Assembly: GCA_902489925.1 (NCBI GenBank)
Contig: CABUBX010000035.1
Coordinates: forward strand, 1-15,352
Source of the DNA: an uncultured Lachnospiraceae bacterium
Lineage (GTDB): Bacteria > Bacillota > Clostridia > Lachnospirales > Lachnospiraceae
DNA: 15,352 nt
Reading direction: 5' to 3'
Shown here piece by piece: positions 1-7,224 of this stretch; the first letter of the stretch is position 1, and each line of letters opens with the position of its first letter. A model generated the notes under the pieces. It had not been told where the DNA came from. It saw only the letters and a program-made list of their open reading frames with translations, and did no database searches. The position numbers and the translations under genes are program-made.

Positions 1-464
1 TCTAAGGTCCCTGAAATACAGGCGCCTAAAAGCGTCCCGACATTCCATCCGATAATAGGCAAAATTATAAGACCAAACATAAAAGCCGCCTTCACAGGCT
101 TCTTCTCCATAGAGGCAATGACAAAAGTCTCGTCCGTAATCCCAAAAGAAAAAATAAGCCGCTGCCACACAGGGACAGCCGGCTCTATACTTTGAGAAAG
201 TGACAGTGACATCAGCATATATCGCAAATTAATGATGAATGTCGTCATCGCCACCTCAACATAACCGGCGCCGGCCAAAATAAGGTTTAAACCCGCAAAC
301 TGGCCGGCACTTGTTAAGTTTGTGAGAGAAATAAATACGCCAATCCACCACGGCAGTCCTCCGGCTACCGTCAAAAAGCCAAAGGTAAAGGAAACCGGAA
401 AATATCCCAGTCCAATAGGCATTCCAAGCCTAAGCCCTTTTTTAAACATCTCTCGATTCTTCAT
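1..464 (-). CDS. azlC: AzlC family branched-chain amino acid export protein, 3' end beyond window
   Basis: The visible 154 codons encode a very hydrophobic protein beginning MKNREMFKKGLRLGMPIGLG, with several membrane segments and stretches such as FGITDETFVIAS and INLRYMLMSLSLS that are typical of AzlC (LIV-E family). AzlC works with the small partner AzlD to export branched-chain amino acids and their analogues across the cytoplasmic membrane. The family is about 230 residues long, so roughly the last third lies outside the window, where azlD would be expected. The ATG at 464 is preceded by GGAG at about 8 bases. The gap to the upstream kinase-like gene is only 13 bp, so it probably belongs to the liv transcription unit. 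The family call comes from recognising the sequence; substrate is inferred from the family and from the neighbouring liv genes. Confidence 0.87.
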   Translation of the reverse strand, partial: MKNREMFKKGLRLGMPIGLGYFPVSFTFGFLTVAGGLPWWIGVFISLTNLTSAGQFAGLNLILAGAGYVEVAMTTFIINLRYMLMSLSLSQSIEPAVPVWQRLIFSFGITDETFVIASMEKKPVKAAFMFGLIILPIIGWNVGTLLGACISGTL

Positions 465-477
465 TTGTTTATCTCCA

Positions 478-1131
478 TCACCAATCTAATCCGATTTCTT
501 TAAGTGCATCGCCGAATCGAACCTTGGCATAAGACTTAATCTCGCGGACACAGCCGTCAAAGCCAAGCTTGCTGCTGTCAAGACACAAATCATAATTTCT
601 TGCATCATTCCACTCATGTCCGGTATAGTACTTATAATAATCACCGCGATATTTATTTGTCTTTTCAATAAACTTAATCATCTCTTTGCGGCTCATATTA
701 TTGCGCTCTAAGGCGCGCTCAATATTAAATTCCATCGGCGCGTGGGTAAATACGCTGATGACATTATCATAATCCTTCAAGACAAAGTCTGCACATCGGC
801 CGACAATGACACAATTTTGAGTTTCAGCCAATTCTTTAATAATCTTTGCCTGATAATTAAACAAGTTATCATCTGACACAAATCCGTCACTTTCAGGAGT
901 AATCAGCGTTCCCGAATAAACACGCTTTGTCAATTTTAATATTTGTTTGCCAAGCTTTAGCTTTTCGTCGGCTTGTCCAAATAAGCCCTCATTAATTCCG
1001 CTGTCCTCTGATGCCATCTTAATAATTTCACGGCTATAGCAGCCCATGCCTGTCTCTTTTGCAAGCATCTCACCGATTGTCTTGCCACCGCTGCCGTACT
1101 CTCTGGCAATTGTTATTACTAAATTCTTCAT
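478..1131 (-). CDS. Cytidylate-kinase-like family protein (Cytidylate_kin2 type), paralogue 1
   Basis: A 217-residue soluble protein of the AAK6/Cytidylate_kin2 family, related to CMP kinase but of unproven substrate. The N-terminus VITIAREYGSGGKTIGEMLA (residues 5-24) is the family's modified P-loop: GSGGKT replaces the GPAGSGKS of true CMP kinases. IVGRC at about 109-113 and the C-terminal YYKYYTGHEWND block (about 165-176) are also family marks. I chose the ATG at 1131, which has an AGGGG ribosome site about 8 bases upstream. A longer reading from 1182 would overlap livF and add non-homologous residues. It starts 13 bp after livF and ends 13 bp before azlC, so it sits inside a branched-chain amino acid transport operon. 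It could phosphorylate a nucleotide or have become a regulator; the sequence does not decide. A close paralogue lies at 9713-10339. Confidence 0.85.
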   Translation of the reverse strand: MKNLVITIAREYGSGGKTIGEMLAKETGMGCYSREIIKMASEDSGINEGLFGQADEKLKLGKQILKLTKRVYSGTLITPESDGFVSDDNLFNYQAKIIKELAETQNCVIVGRCADFVLKDYDNVISVFTHAPMEFNIERALERNNMSRKEMIKFIEKTNKYRGDYYKYYTGHEWNDARNYDLCLDSSKLGFDGCVREIKSYAKVRFGDALKEIGLDW

Positions 1132-1144
1132 GACACATACCCCT

Positions 1145-1855
1145 TTATTCTCCAAGATACGCCTTCTTGACAGATTCATCATTTAATAAATCTGCCGCAT
1201 TTCCGCTTAAAGAAATACGTCCTGTCTCAAGCACATAGGCTCTGTCGGCAATCGAAAGCGCTTTTTTCGCATTCTGCTCAACTAAAAGCACGGTTGTACC
1301 TGCCTTGCTGACCTCTTTAATAATATTGAAAATCTCATTTACATAGATTGGGGAAAGCCCCATTGAAGGCTCATCCATCAGAATAATTCTCGGCTTGCTC
1401 ATAAGGGCACGTCCCATGGCAAGCATCTGCTGCTCACCGCCGGAAAGTGTTCCCGCAAGCTGATTTTTTCTTTCTTTAAGACGCGGAAAACGAGCATAAA
1501 TATGCTGGAGTGTCTCCTCAATCTCATTCTTATCTTTTCTTGTAAAAGCACCGAGTTTAAGATTCTCATAAACCGAAAGCTGCGCAAATACACGCCGTCC
1601 CTCCGGCACATGGGCAATTCCCATGGAAACAAGCTTATGCCCCGGCACCTTTGTAATATCTTTTCCCTCGAAAATAATCTGACCGGCTCTCGGCGCAATC
1701 AGTCCTGTCACCGCATGAAGTGTTGTTGTCTTTCCGGCGCCGTTTGCCCCGATTAAAGAAATAACCTCACCTTCATTTACTTCAAAGGAAATACCCTTAA
1801 TGGCCTGAATCATGCCATAATAAACCTCAAGATTTTTAACCTCAAGCATTGCCAT
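1145..1855 (-). CDS. livF: High-affinity branched-chain amino acid ABC transporter, ATP-binding protein LivF
   Basis: A 236-residue ABC ATPase, full length for LivF. The Walker A motif GANGAGKT lies at residues 36-43, the signature LSGGE at 137-141 and Walker B IILMDEP at 157-163. The usual H-loop histidine is replaced by Gln in the LLVEQNA motif near 190-196, which is characteristic of LivF and distinguishes it from LivG. It pairs with LivG on the cytosolic face of the LivH/LivM channel to drive import of leucine, isoleucine and valine. The start at 1855 has AGGAGG 8 bases upstream. The gap to livG is 12 bp, consistent with one polycistronic message. Family assignment is firm; exact amino acid specificity is inferred. 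Confidence 0.95.
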   Translation of the reverse strand: MAMLEVKNLEVYYGMIQAIKGISFEVNEGEVISLIGANGAGKTTTLHAVTGLIAPRAGQIIFEGKDITKVPGHKLVSMGIAHVPEGRRVFAQLSVYENLKLGAFTRKDKNEIEETLQHIYARFPRLKERKNQLAGTLSGGEQQMLAMGRALMSKPRIILMDEPSMGLSPIYVNEIFNIIKEVSKAGTTVLLVEQNAKKALSIADRAYVLETGRISLSGNAADLLNDESVKKAYLGE

Positions 1856-1867
1856 AAGTTTTTCCTC

Positions 1868-2626
1868 CTATTCACCAAGATACGCTGTAATAACTTTCGA
1901 ATCATTGAGAACATCGCTCGTCTTTCCTTCTGCGAGCACCTGTCCGAAATTCAGCACAGTCAATGCCTCACAAATGCCTGAAACAAGCTTCATATCATGC
2001 TCAATCAACAAAATTGTCATATCAAATTCCTTACGGACAAACTGAATCATATCCATAAGCTCACCTGTTTCATTAGGATTCATGCCGGCCGCCGGCTCAT
2101 CAAGCAAAAGCAGCTTCGGCTCTGTGGCAAGCGCGCGGGCAATTTCAAGCTTTCTCTGCTCACCGTATGGTAAATTGGAAGCCTTATAATCTTTGACCTT
2201 TTCAAGGCCAAACACCTTCAAAAGTTCCATAGCCCGCTCATTCATTGCCTTTTCAATTTTAAAATATCTTGGCAGTCTTAAAATACCCTCAAGCGTTGAG
2301 TATCTATAATGATTATGAAGCCCTGCCTTCACATTGTCAAGCACTGTCAAATCTTTAAAAAGACGAATATTTTGAAATGTTCTTGCAACACCCGCCTTAT
2401 TAATTTCAATCGTCTTTTTCCCTGTAATATTTTTGCCGTCCAGCGTAATTATACCTTCATTCGGCTTATAAACACCTGTCAGCATATTAAAAACGGTTGT
2501 CTTTCCGGCACCGTTTGGTCCAATCAGGCCGTAAAGCTGTCCCTTTTCAATCTGAATATGGAAATTATCCACGGCTTTTAATCCGCCGAAGGAAATTCCG
2601 AGATTTTTAATTTCAAGCATTGCCAT
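1868..2626 (-). CDS. livG: High-affinity branched-chain amino acid ABC transporter, ATP-binding protein LivG
   Basis: A 252-residue ABC ATPase with Walker A GPNGAGKT at residues 36-43, a Q-loop in ARTFQNIRLF (Gln85), the LivG-type signature LPYGEQRKLE at 152-161, Walker B LLLLDEP at 172-178 and an H-loop histidine at 210 (LLIEHDMKLV). The insertion between the Q-loop and the signature that contains HNHYRYS is usual for LivG. It forms the second ATPase of the LivHMGF importer. The ATG at 2626 has AGGAGG about 10 bases upstream and the gene begins 2 bp after livM ends, suggesting translational coupling. Nothing is missing or truncated. Confidence 0.95.
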   Translation of the reverse strand: MAMLEIKNLGISFGGLKAVDNFHIQIEKGQLYGLIGPNGAGKTTVFNMLTGVYKPNEGIITLDGKNITGKKTIEINKAGVARTFQNIRLFKDLTVLDNVKAGLHNHYRYSTLEGILRLPRYFKIEKAMNERAMELLKVFGLEKVKDYKASNLPYGEQRKLEIARALATEPKLLLLDEPAAGMNPNETGELMDMIQFVRKEFDMTILLIEHDMKLVSGICEALTVLNFGQVLAEGKTSDVLNDSKVITAYLGE

Positions 2627-2628
2627 AA

Positions 2629-3699
2629 TTATTGAACCTCCTTCGCCTGTTTATTTGAAAACCGCTTCGGTATAAGACGGCTTCTTATCTCTTTCGCTTT
2701 CGGACTCCAGTTAAAGAGCATCATCACGATAAGCACAATGGCATAAATCAGCATACGATAATCATTCAGGCCTCTGAGCAGCTCAGGAAGCAGTGTCAAA
2801 ATCACAGCAGCCACCATAGAGCCCCACATATTGCCGATACCGCCGAGCACAACAAACACCAAAATCATAATGGACATGTTATAACCGAAATTCTTCGGAA
2901 GTGCTGTCAGTGTCGAAAGGTTATGGGCATAAAGGACACCTGCCACACCGGCTAAAGCTGCAGATACCGAAAATGCAAGCAGTTTATATTTTGTCACAGG
3001 AATACCGATAGACTCTGCCGCAATACGGTTATCGCGAATCGCCATAACGGCGCGTCCTGTTCTTGAATGCATCATGTTCAGCACAATAAATAAAGTAATT
3101 AACAATAAAATAAAACCAATCAAAAACGTAGAATCATTCGGTGTCCCGCTAATTCCCTGCGCCCCATTGACAATCACTTTTCCGTCCACTTCCATATTTA
3201 AAGATGAAGTGTCTTTAAATGAAAAATGAAAGCCTTTGCTGTCTTTCCCGACGTAAAGCGCATTAATAATATTCTTAATAATCTCGCCAAAAGCAAGAGT
3301 CACAATCGCAAGATAGTCACCGCGCAGTCTCAGAACCGGAATACCGATTAAAAATCCCAAAACACCCGCACTGACAGCGCCAATAATAATTGCTATGATA
3401 AAACGGATGATATCACTATCAATCTTATCCGCCGTACATACTGAAAAAAACGCACTTGAAAAAGCGCCGATACACATAAAACCTGCATGTCCGAGACTTA
3501 ATTCACCAAGAATACCGACTGTCAAGTTTAAAGATACCGCAAGAATCGCATAGGTGCAAAGCGGCACTAAAAGACCTTTCATAAGGCTCGACATATTGCC
3601 TGTGGCAATCATCAGCTGCGCTACGGCAAAAGCAGCAAACGCAATGCCATAGGTCGTTAAATTTGTCTTTGCTGTTTTGTTTAATTTCTTTGTTTTCAT
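2629..3699 (-). CDS. livM: Branched-chain amino acid ABC transporter permease LivM
   Basis: An integral membrane permease of the BPD_transp_2 family with many hydrophobic segments. It carries the signature loop GELSLGHAGFMCIGAF in the N-terminal half and RAVMAIRDNRIAAESIG in the cytosolic ATPase-contact loop, as in LivM. It forms the transmembrane channel with LivH. Two starts are possible. A GTG at 3708 directly abuts the livH TAG stop, with GAAGG 5 bases before it. The ATG at 3699 is preceded by AGGTGA at about 5 bases and gives MKTKKLNKTAKTN. I prefer 3699, which yields 356 residues; the longer form would have 359. Near-zero spacing to livH and livG indicates one operon. Confidence 0.93.
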   Translation of the reverse strand: MKTKKLNKTAKTNLTTYGIAFAAFAVAQLMIATGNMSSLMKGLLVPLCTYAILAVSLNLTVGILGELSLGHAGFMCIGAFSSAFFSVCTADKIDSDIIRFIIAIIIGAVSAGVLGFLIGIPVLRLRGDYLAIVTLAFGEIIKNIINALYVGKDSKGFHFSFKDTSSLNMEVDGKVIVNGAQGISGTPNDSTFLIGFILLLITLFIVLNMMHSRTGRAVMAIRDNRIAAESIGIPVTKYKLLAFSVSAALAGVAGVLYAHNLSTLTALPKNFGYNMSIMILVFVVLGGIGNMWGSMVAAVILTLLPELLRGLNDYRMLIYAIVLIVMMLFNWSPKAKEIRSRLIPKRFSNKQAKEVQ

Positions 3700-3708
3700 C
3701 ACGTTCAC

Positions 3709-4590
3709 CTACACCTTCTCACTAATCTTCTTACCTAAAATACCCGTAGGCTTCACTAAAAGTACAACAATCAACACACCAAAAACAATGGCATCCGCCA
3801 TCTGTGAAGAAATATAGGCCTTTGCAAGATTTTCTATAATACCAAGCAAAATACCGCCGATAAAAGCACCCGGAACTGAACCGATACCGCCAAATACAGC
3901 CGCCACGAAAGCTTTAATACCCGGCATTGAGCCTGTGTACGGCGTCAGCGTCGGATAAGCTGAACACAAAAGAACACCGGCAATGGCTGCAAGACCTGAA
4001 CCGATAGCAAAGGTCATCGCGATTGTTTTATTGACATTCACACCCATTAATGTCGCTGCACCCCGGTCTTCGGATACCGCAAGCATCGCCTGACCTGATT
4101 TTGACTTTTTAATAAACAGCATTAATGACGCCATAATCACAACACACAAAATAATGGTCACAATCGTCTCGCCCGAGATAATCAGGGCACCGTCTGCCAG
4201 CTTCAATGGCGGCAGCGTCACAACCGATGTAAAAGACTTCGGGCTTGCCCCAAAAATGAGCAGCGCTATATTCTGCAAAAAATAACTGACACCGATTGCC
4301 GTAATAAGCACTGCAAGCGGTGTTGCGGTTCTAAGCGGTTTGTAGGCTACACGCTCGATAACCATACCTAAAACCGTACAAAAAACAACTGATAAAATAA
4401 TGGCAAGCATTGGATTCATACCCATCGTACTCACTGCCGTAAAAACAACATAGCTTCCAATCATAATGACATCACCGTGGGCAAAATTAAGCATCTTGGC
4501 AATACCGTAAACCATTGTATAGCCCAACGCGATAATCGCATAAACACTTCCGAGACTGATACCGTTAATCAGATAGGAAAGGAAACTCAT
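3709..4590 (-). CDS. livH: Branched-chain amino acid ABC transporter permease LivH
   Basis: A 293-residue hydrophobic permease starting MSFLSYLINGISLGSVYAI, with the family loop KMLNFAHGDVIMIGSY near residues 31-46 and the cytosolic ATPase-contact loop AMLAVSEDRGAATLMGV. It forms the LivH half of the transmembrane pore. The ATG at 4590 has AGAGAGGTG a few bases upstream. It is the first gene after the livJ-livH hairpin, so its level is probably set by read-through from the livJ promoter; I see no separate promoter in the 78-bp gap. Length matches the family. Confidence 0.94.
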   Translation of the reverse strand: MSFLSYLINGISLGSVYAIIALGYTMVYGIAKMLNFAHGDVIMIGSYVVFTAVSTMGMNPMLAIILSVVFCTVLGMVIERVAYKPLRTATPLAVLITAIGVSYFLQNIALLIFGASPKSFTSVVTLPPLKLADGALIISGETIVTIILCVVIMASLMLFIKKSKSGQAMLAVSEDRGAATLMGVNVNKTIAMTFAIGSGLAAIAGVLLCSAYPTLTPYTGSMPGIKAFVAAVFGGIGSVPGAFIGGILLGIIENLAKAYISSQMADAIVFGVLIVVLLVKPTGILGKKISEKV

Positions 4591-4625
4591 ACAAACACCT
4601 CTCTTTTTGTATTTCTTTATAGTCG

Positions 4626-4653
4626 AAAAGGGCTGCCTCCTAAAGGCAGCCCT
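4626..4653 (-). terminator. Intercistronic hairpin between livJ and livH (partial terminator or mRNA stabiliser)
   Basis: The arms AGGGCTGCC (4629-4637) and GGCAGCCCT (4645-4653) pair perfectly over 9 bp with a 7-base loop. In the minus-strand transcript the stem is followed by only TTTT and then CGACT, a short T-run. Together with the downstream position of livHMGF this suggests partial termination or 3'-end protection of the livJ message rather than a full stop. Confidence 0.8.
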
Positions 4654-4668
4654 GCAGATTCCCCTAAA

Positions 4669-5826
4669 TTATTTAAGGATTTCATATGTGCCGTCAACAA
4701 CTTTGACAACAATCGGTGCTTTCTGAGGTTCACCATCAGAACCCCATTTAATGCCCGTACCTGTAAGACCTGTATATTCAATCTCTGTCATTGCTTTCTT
4801 TAATGCATCGCAAATTTCTGATTCGCTCATATCTGCTGTAATGCCTGCTTTTTCACCGGCCTGCTTTAATGCATAAACACAGTCGTAAGCATCTGCCGCA
4901 AACTGGTTTGGTGTGCCGCCGTAATTCTTCTCAAATTTTTCAACAAACTTCTGTGTCAGCTCATCCTCAGCATTTGTTGAGAACGGTGTCAAAAACATCA
5001 CGCCTTCAGCTAAAGCTGTATCAAAGTTTTCAACATCAAGAATACCGTCAAAGCCGTCACAGCCAAAGACAATCGGCTCATAACCAATCTTGTCAGCCTG
5101 TGAAAGAATCAGAGAAGTTTCTGTATAGTAAATAGGGAGGAATAAAAGCTCTGCGCCTACATCCTTTGCTTTTTGAATCTGAACTGAAAAGTCTTTATTG
5201 CTGTCTGCTGTAAAAGCTTCCTTAGAAACAATTTCAAGCCCCTTCGTGCCTGCTTCTTTTACAAAGGCATCTGTGATACCGGATGAATATGTATCAGAGC
5301 TGTCATAAATAATACCGATTTTTGTTGCCAAAGCATTCTGTGAAATATAATCGGCAGAAACAGTACCCTGGCTAGGGTCTGAGAAACACATACGGAAAGC
5401 ATTGTCATACTGAATCGCATTCACAGATGTTCCTGACGGTGTAAACTGGAAAACATTATCCTGACTTGTCTTTGCAACAACGGCTTCACATGGTGTAGAA
5501 GTCACTGTGCCGACTAAAATATCCATCCCCCAGTCTTTTAATGTATTATAAGCATTCACCGCTTTTTCAGCATCACTCTCATCATCCTGAAAATCAAACT
5601 CAATCTTTACACCGTTAATGCCCCCGGCTTCATTGACTTCCTTAACGGCAAGGTCAATACCGTTTTTAACAGCATTACCGTAAATTGCATTCTGTCCGGT
5701 TACAGGACCGATACTTCCGATTTTAAAGGTTGTGTCGCTGCCACTGTCCTTTGATTCTCCCTGCCCACAGGCTGCAAGTGAAAATGCCATCGCACCTGCC
5801 AATAATAATCCGATTGCTTTCTTCAT
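4669..5826 (-). CDS. livJ: Branched-chain amino acid ABC transporter substrate-binding lipoprotein (LivJ/LivK type)
   Basis: A 385-residue extracellular binding protein of the Peripla_BP_6 (type 1 fold) family. It begins with a lipoprotein signal, MKKAIGLLLAGAMAFSLAAC, whose lipobox LAAC puts the acylated cysteine at residue 20. A Ser/Gly/Asp-rich linker follows, then the conserved start IGSIGPVTGQNAIYGNAV. FQDDESDAEKAVNAY and QFAADAYDCVYAL are further family stretches. It captures amino acids outside the membrane and delivers them to LivHM. The ATG at 5826 has AAGGAGG 7 bases upstream. A consensus sigma-A promoter lies about 100 bp before it, and a hairpin follows it. LivJ and LivK cannot be separated by sequence reading alone, so the symbol denotes the family. 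Confidence 0.92.
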   Translation of the reverse strand: MKKAIGLLLAGAMAFSLAACGQGESKDSGSDTTFKIGSIGPVTGQNAIYGNAVKNGIDLAVKEVNEAGGINGVKIEFDFQDDESDAEKAVNAYNTLKDWGMDILVGTVTSTPCEAVVAKTSQDNVFQFTPSGTSVNAIQYDNAFRMCFSDPSQGTVSADYISQNALATKIGIIYDSSDTYSSGITDAFVKEAGTKGLEIVSKEAFTADSNKDFSVQIQKAKDVGAELLFLPIYYTETSLILSQADKIGYEPIVFGCDGFDGILDVENFDTALAEGVMFLTPFSTNAEDELTQKFVEKFEKNYGGTPNQFAADAYDCVYALKQAGEKAGITADMSESEICDALKKAMTEIEYTGLTGTGIKWGSDGEPQKAPIVVKVVDGTYEILK

Positions 5827-5925
5827 AAAATTTCCTCCTTAAAATGCAAACTGAAGGCTTCAAGACTTCAAATACCCATTCGCTTTAGCACGTCAATTTG
5901 CTACTTGAATTTTAAGCTTTTTCCT

Positions 5926-5954
5926 ATAATACCTTTATTTTAAGGATTTGTCAA
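5926..5954 (-). promoter_or_regulatory. Sigma-A promoter of the liv operon
   Basis: On the minus strand, TTGACA (5949-5954) and TATTAT (5926-5931) are separated by exactly 17 bp. Transcription would start near 5919, giving a leader of about 93 nt before livJ. The leader is too short for a T-box and I see no riboswitch. The -35 box lies inside the inverted repeat at 5944-5973. The remainder of the 303-bp divergent gap (5827-6129) holds this promoter, the repeat and the lipid-kinase promoter, with no gene. Confidence 0.85.
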
Positions 5955-5973
5955 TGGGCTTTTTGACAAATCC
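5944..5973. promoter_or_regulatory. Perfect 11-bp inverted repeat over the liv -35 box; candidate operator
   Basis: The arms GGATTTGTCAA (5944-5954) and TTGACAAATCC (5963-5973) are exact reverse complements separated by 8 bp. The centre-to-centre spacing of 19 bp is about two helical turns, as expected for a dimeric DNA-binding protein. The left arm contains the whole -35 hexamer of the liv promoter, so a bound protein would block RNA polymerase. No T-run follows in either direction, so it is not an intrinsic terminator. The regulator is unknown. Confidence 0.65.
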
Positions 5974-6027
5974 CCAGGCATAATTTTTGAAACTTATTAA
6001 AATTTGCCTTCAAAATGTTACCTAACA

Positions 6028-6056
6028 TACACAACCCCTCATTTACATGATATAAT
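6028..6056 (+). promoter_or_regulatory. Extended -10 promoter of the lipid kinase gene
   Basis: TATAAT at 6051-6056 is preceded by the extended element TGA (6048-6050), and TACACA (6028-6033, four of six matches to consensus) lies 17 bp upstream. The start of transcription would be near 6063, leaving a leader of about 67 nt before the gene at 6130. A weak 5-bp hairpin followed by a T-run begins near 6065. Confidence 0.72.
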
Positions 6057-6129
6057 AACTTTACAGGTCGTTGGCCTTTTTACATTTTGTCTTTTAAATT
6101 ATAAAAACACATATGGAGAACTATAAATA

Positions 6130-7062
6130 ATGAACGAAACAGTCACTTATTATTTTATCGTCAACCCCGCATCCCGTTCAGGACGTGGGAAATCTTTATG
6201 GCATCAGCTTAAACCGCTGCTTGTTCGTCGAAATATCAATTACCGCGTATTTTTTACAACCGGTGCCGACTCTGCAAGACGCTATTCAAGACATTTAACA
6301 AAAAATATCAGCGCACCCATACATATTATTGTTATGGGCGGCGATGGTACATTAAACGAAACCGTCAACGGACTTACAAATACAGAGTATGTTCATCTCG
6401 GCTATATTCCAACCGGCTCAAGCAATGACTTTGCCCGCGCCCACAATTTTGACAAGGCTATGGAAAATATACTGGATATGATTCTCTCAAGCACCTCAAA
6501 GCCGATGGATACGGGAATCCTTCAAACAGAAGATAATATGAGAAAGTCCTTTATTGTCAGTACCGGTATAGGTTATGATGCTGCCGTAACAACCGAATGT
6601 AATATTTCACCAGTCAAAAAACTGCTGAATAAATTTCACCTTGGCAAGCTCGCTTATCTTCTAATCGGAATTAAACATATATTTACGAGAAAGCTTGAAG
6701 ATATGACTGTTACAATCGATGATGCTTCACCGGCAGTCTTTAAAAAGGTATTTTTCATCTCCGTCCACAACCACCCTTATGAGGGCGGCGGCTTTGCCTT
6801 TGCCCCTAAAGCAAATCCTTCGGACGGACTGCTTGACATTTGCATTATTTACGGACTAAACCGCCTTCAGCTTATTCCTGTGCTTTTGGCGTCCATGAAG
6901 GGCAAACACCCGCACTTTAAAGGTGTGCAAACATATCGCTGCAAAAGCGTGAGCATTAATTCCAAAACACCGCAGCCCGTCCATGCTGACGGAGAATCCT
7001 GCCAAAACCATATATACCTCAAAATTTCCTGCCGCCCAAAAACCTTTAAAATGCTGCTCTAA
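6130..7062 (+). CDS. Diacylglycerol kinase family lipid kinase (YegS/BmrU/DgkB-like)
   Basis: A 310-residue protein with the DAGK catalytic domain. The N-terminal IVNPASRSGRGKS (residues 10-22), the nucleotide-binding GGDGTLNE at 70-77 and PTGSSNDFAR at 94-103 are diagnostic. A C-terminal beta-rich half with HADGE near the end is as in YegS and DgkB. Such enzymes phosphorylate diacylglycerol or related lipids at the inner face of the membrane, recycling lipid for phospholipid synthesis; the exact lipid cannot be read. The ATG at 6130 has GGAG 11 bases upstream, a slightly long spacing. It is the only plus-strand gene in the window, is monocistronic, has its own extended -10 promoter, and converges on ybaK across a repeat-rich gap. 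Confidence 0.9.
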   Translation: MNETVTYYFIVNPASRSGRGKSLWHQLKPLLVRRNINYRVFFTTGADSARRYSRHLTKNISAPIHIIVMGGDGTLNETVNGLTNTEYVHLGYIPTGSSNDFARAHNFDKAMENILDMILSSTSKPMDTGILQTEDNMRKSFIVSTGIGYDAAVTTECNISPVKKLLNKFHLGKLAYLLIGIKHIFTRKLEDMTVTIDDASPAVFKKVFFISVHNHPYEGGGFAFAPKANPSDGLLDICIIYGLNRLQLIPVLLASMKGKHPHFKGVQTYRCKSVSINSKTPQPVHADGESCQNHIYLKISCRPKTFKMLL

Positions 7063-7071
7063 TCCCTTTAC

Positions 7072-7174
7072 GCGTACATTTTCAATCACGCAGAAAGCGG
7101 ATATGGCTCATCTATCTTTTAAGCGTACATTCTCAATCATAATATAAAGTGGATATGGCTCATCTGTCTTTTAA
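7072..7174. repeat. Two imperfect tandem copies of a ~51-bp intergenic repeat
   Basis: Copy A spans 7072-7122 and copy B 7123-7174. Both begin GCGTACATT, contain TCAATCA and end with GGATATGGCTCATCT followed by TCTTTTAA. They differ mainly in a short internal stretch and a few single bases. A third, partial copy starting GCGTGCATTTTTA follows at 7175 and then turns into the inverted arm at 7196-7213. No reading frame explains the repeats. Confidence 0.8.
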
Positions 7175-7213
7175 GCGTGCATTTTTAGCACGCAAAAAAG
7201 ACAGATGAGCCAT
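7155..7213. terminator. Nested long hairpin between convergent genes; probable bidirectional 3'-end structure
   Basis: ATGGCTCATCTGTCTTTT (7155-7172) and AAAAGACAGATGAGCCAT (7196-7213) are a perfect 18-bp inverted repeat. The 23-nt centre contains a second stem, GCGTGC (7175-7180) with GCACGC (7188-7193). The outer stem can be extended outward with one bulge, since AGTGG at 7148-7152 mirrors CCACT at 7215-7219. It lies between the ends of the lipid kinase and ybaK, where a bidirectional terminator is expected. Neither strand has a classical T-run directly after the outer stem, so termination is inferred from position and stability. Confidence 0.6.
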
Positions 7214-7224
7214 CCCACTCCCCT

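Noticed and set aside
1132..1182. N-terminal extension of kinase-like paralogue 1
   Set aside because: It overlaps livF, has no ribosome site, and adds residues not matching the family; the ATG at 1131 has a good site.
5827..5919. Possible T-box or leader-peptide attenuator before livJ
   Set aside because: The leader is only about 93 nt, lacks a recognisable T-box sequence and terminator pair, and the only mini-frame has no ribosome site.
5982..5996. AT-rich stretch resembling a CodY box near the liv promoter
   Set aside because: Compared with AATTTTCWGAAAATT it has about six mismatches, no better than chance in this AT-rich gap.
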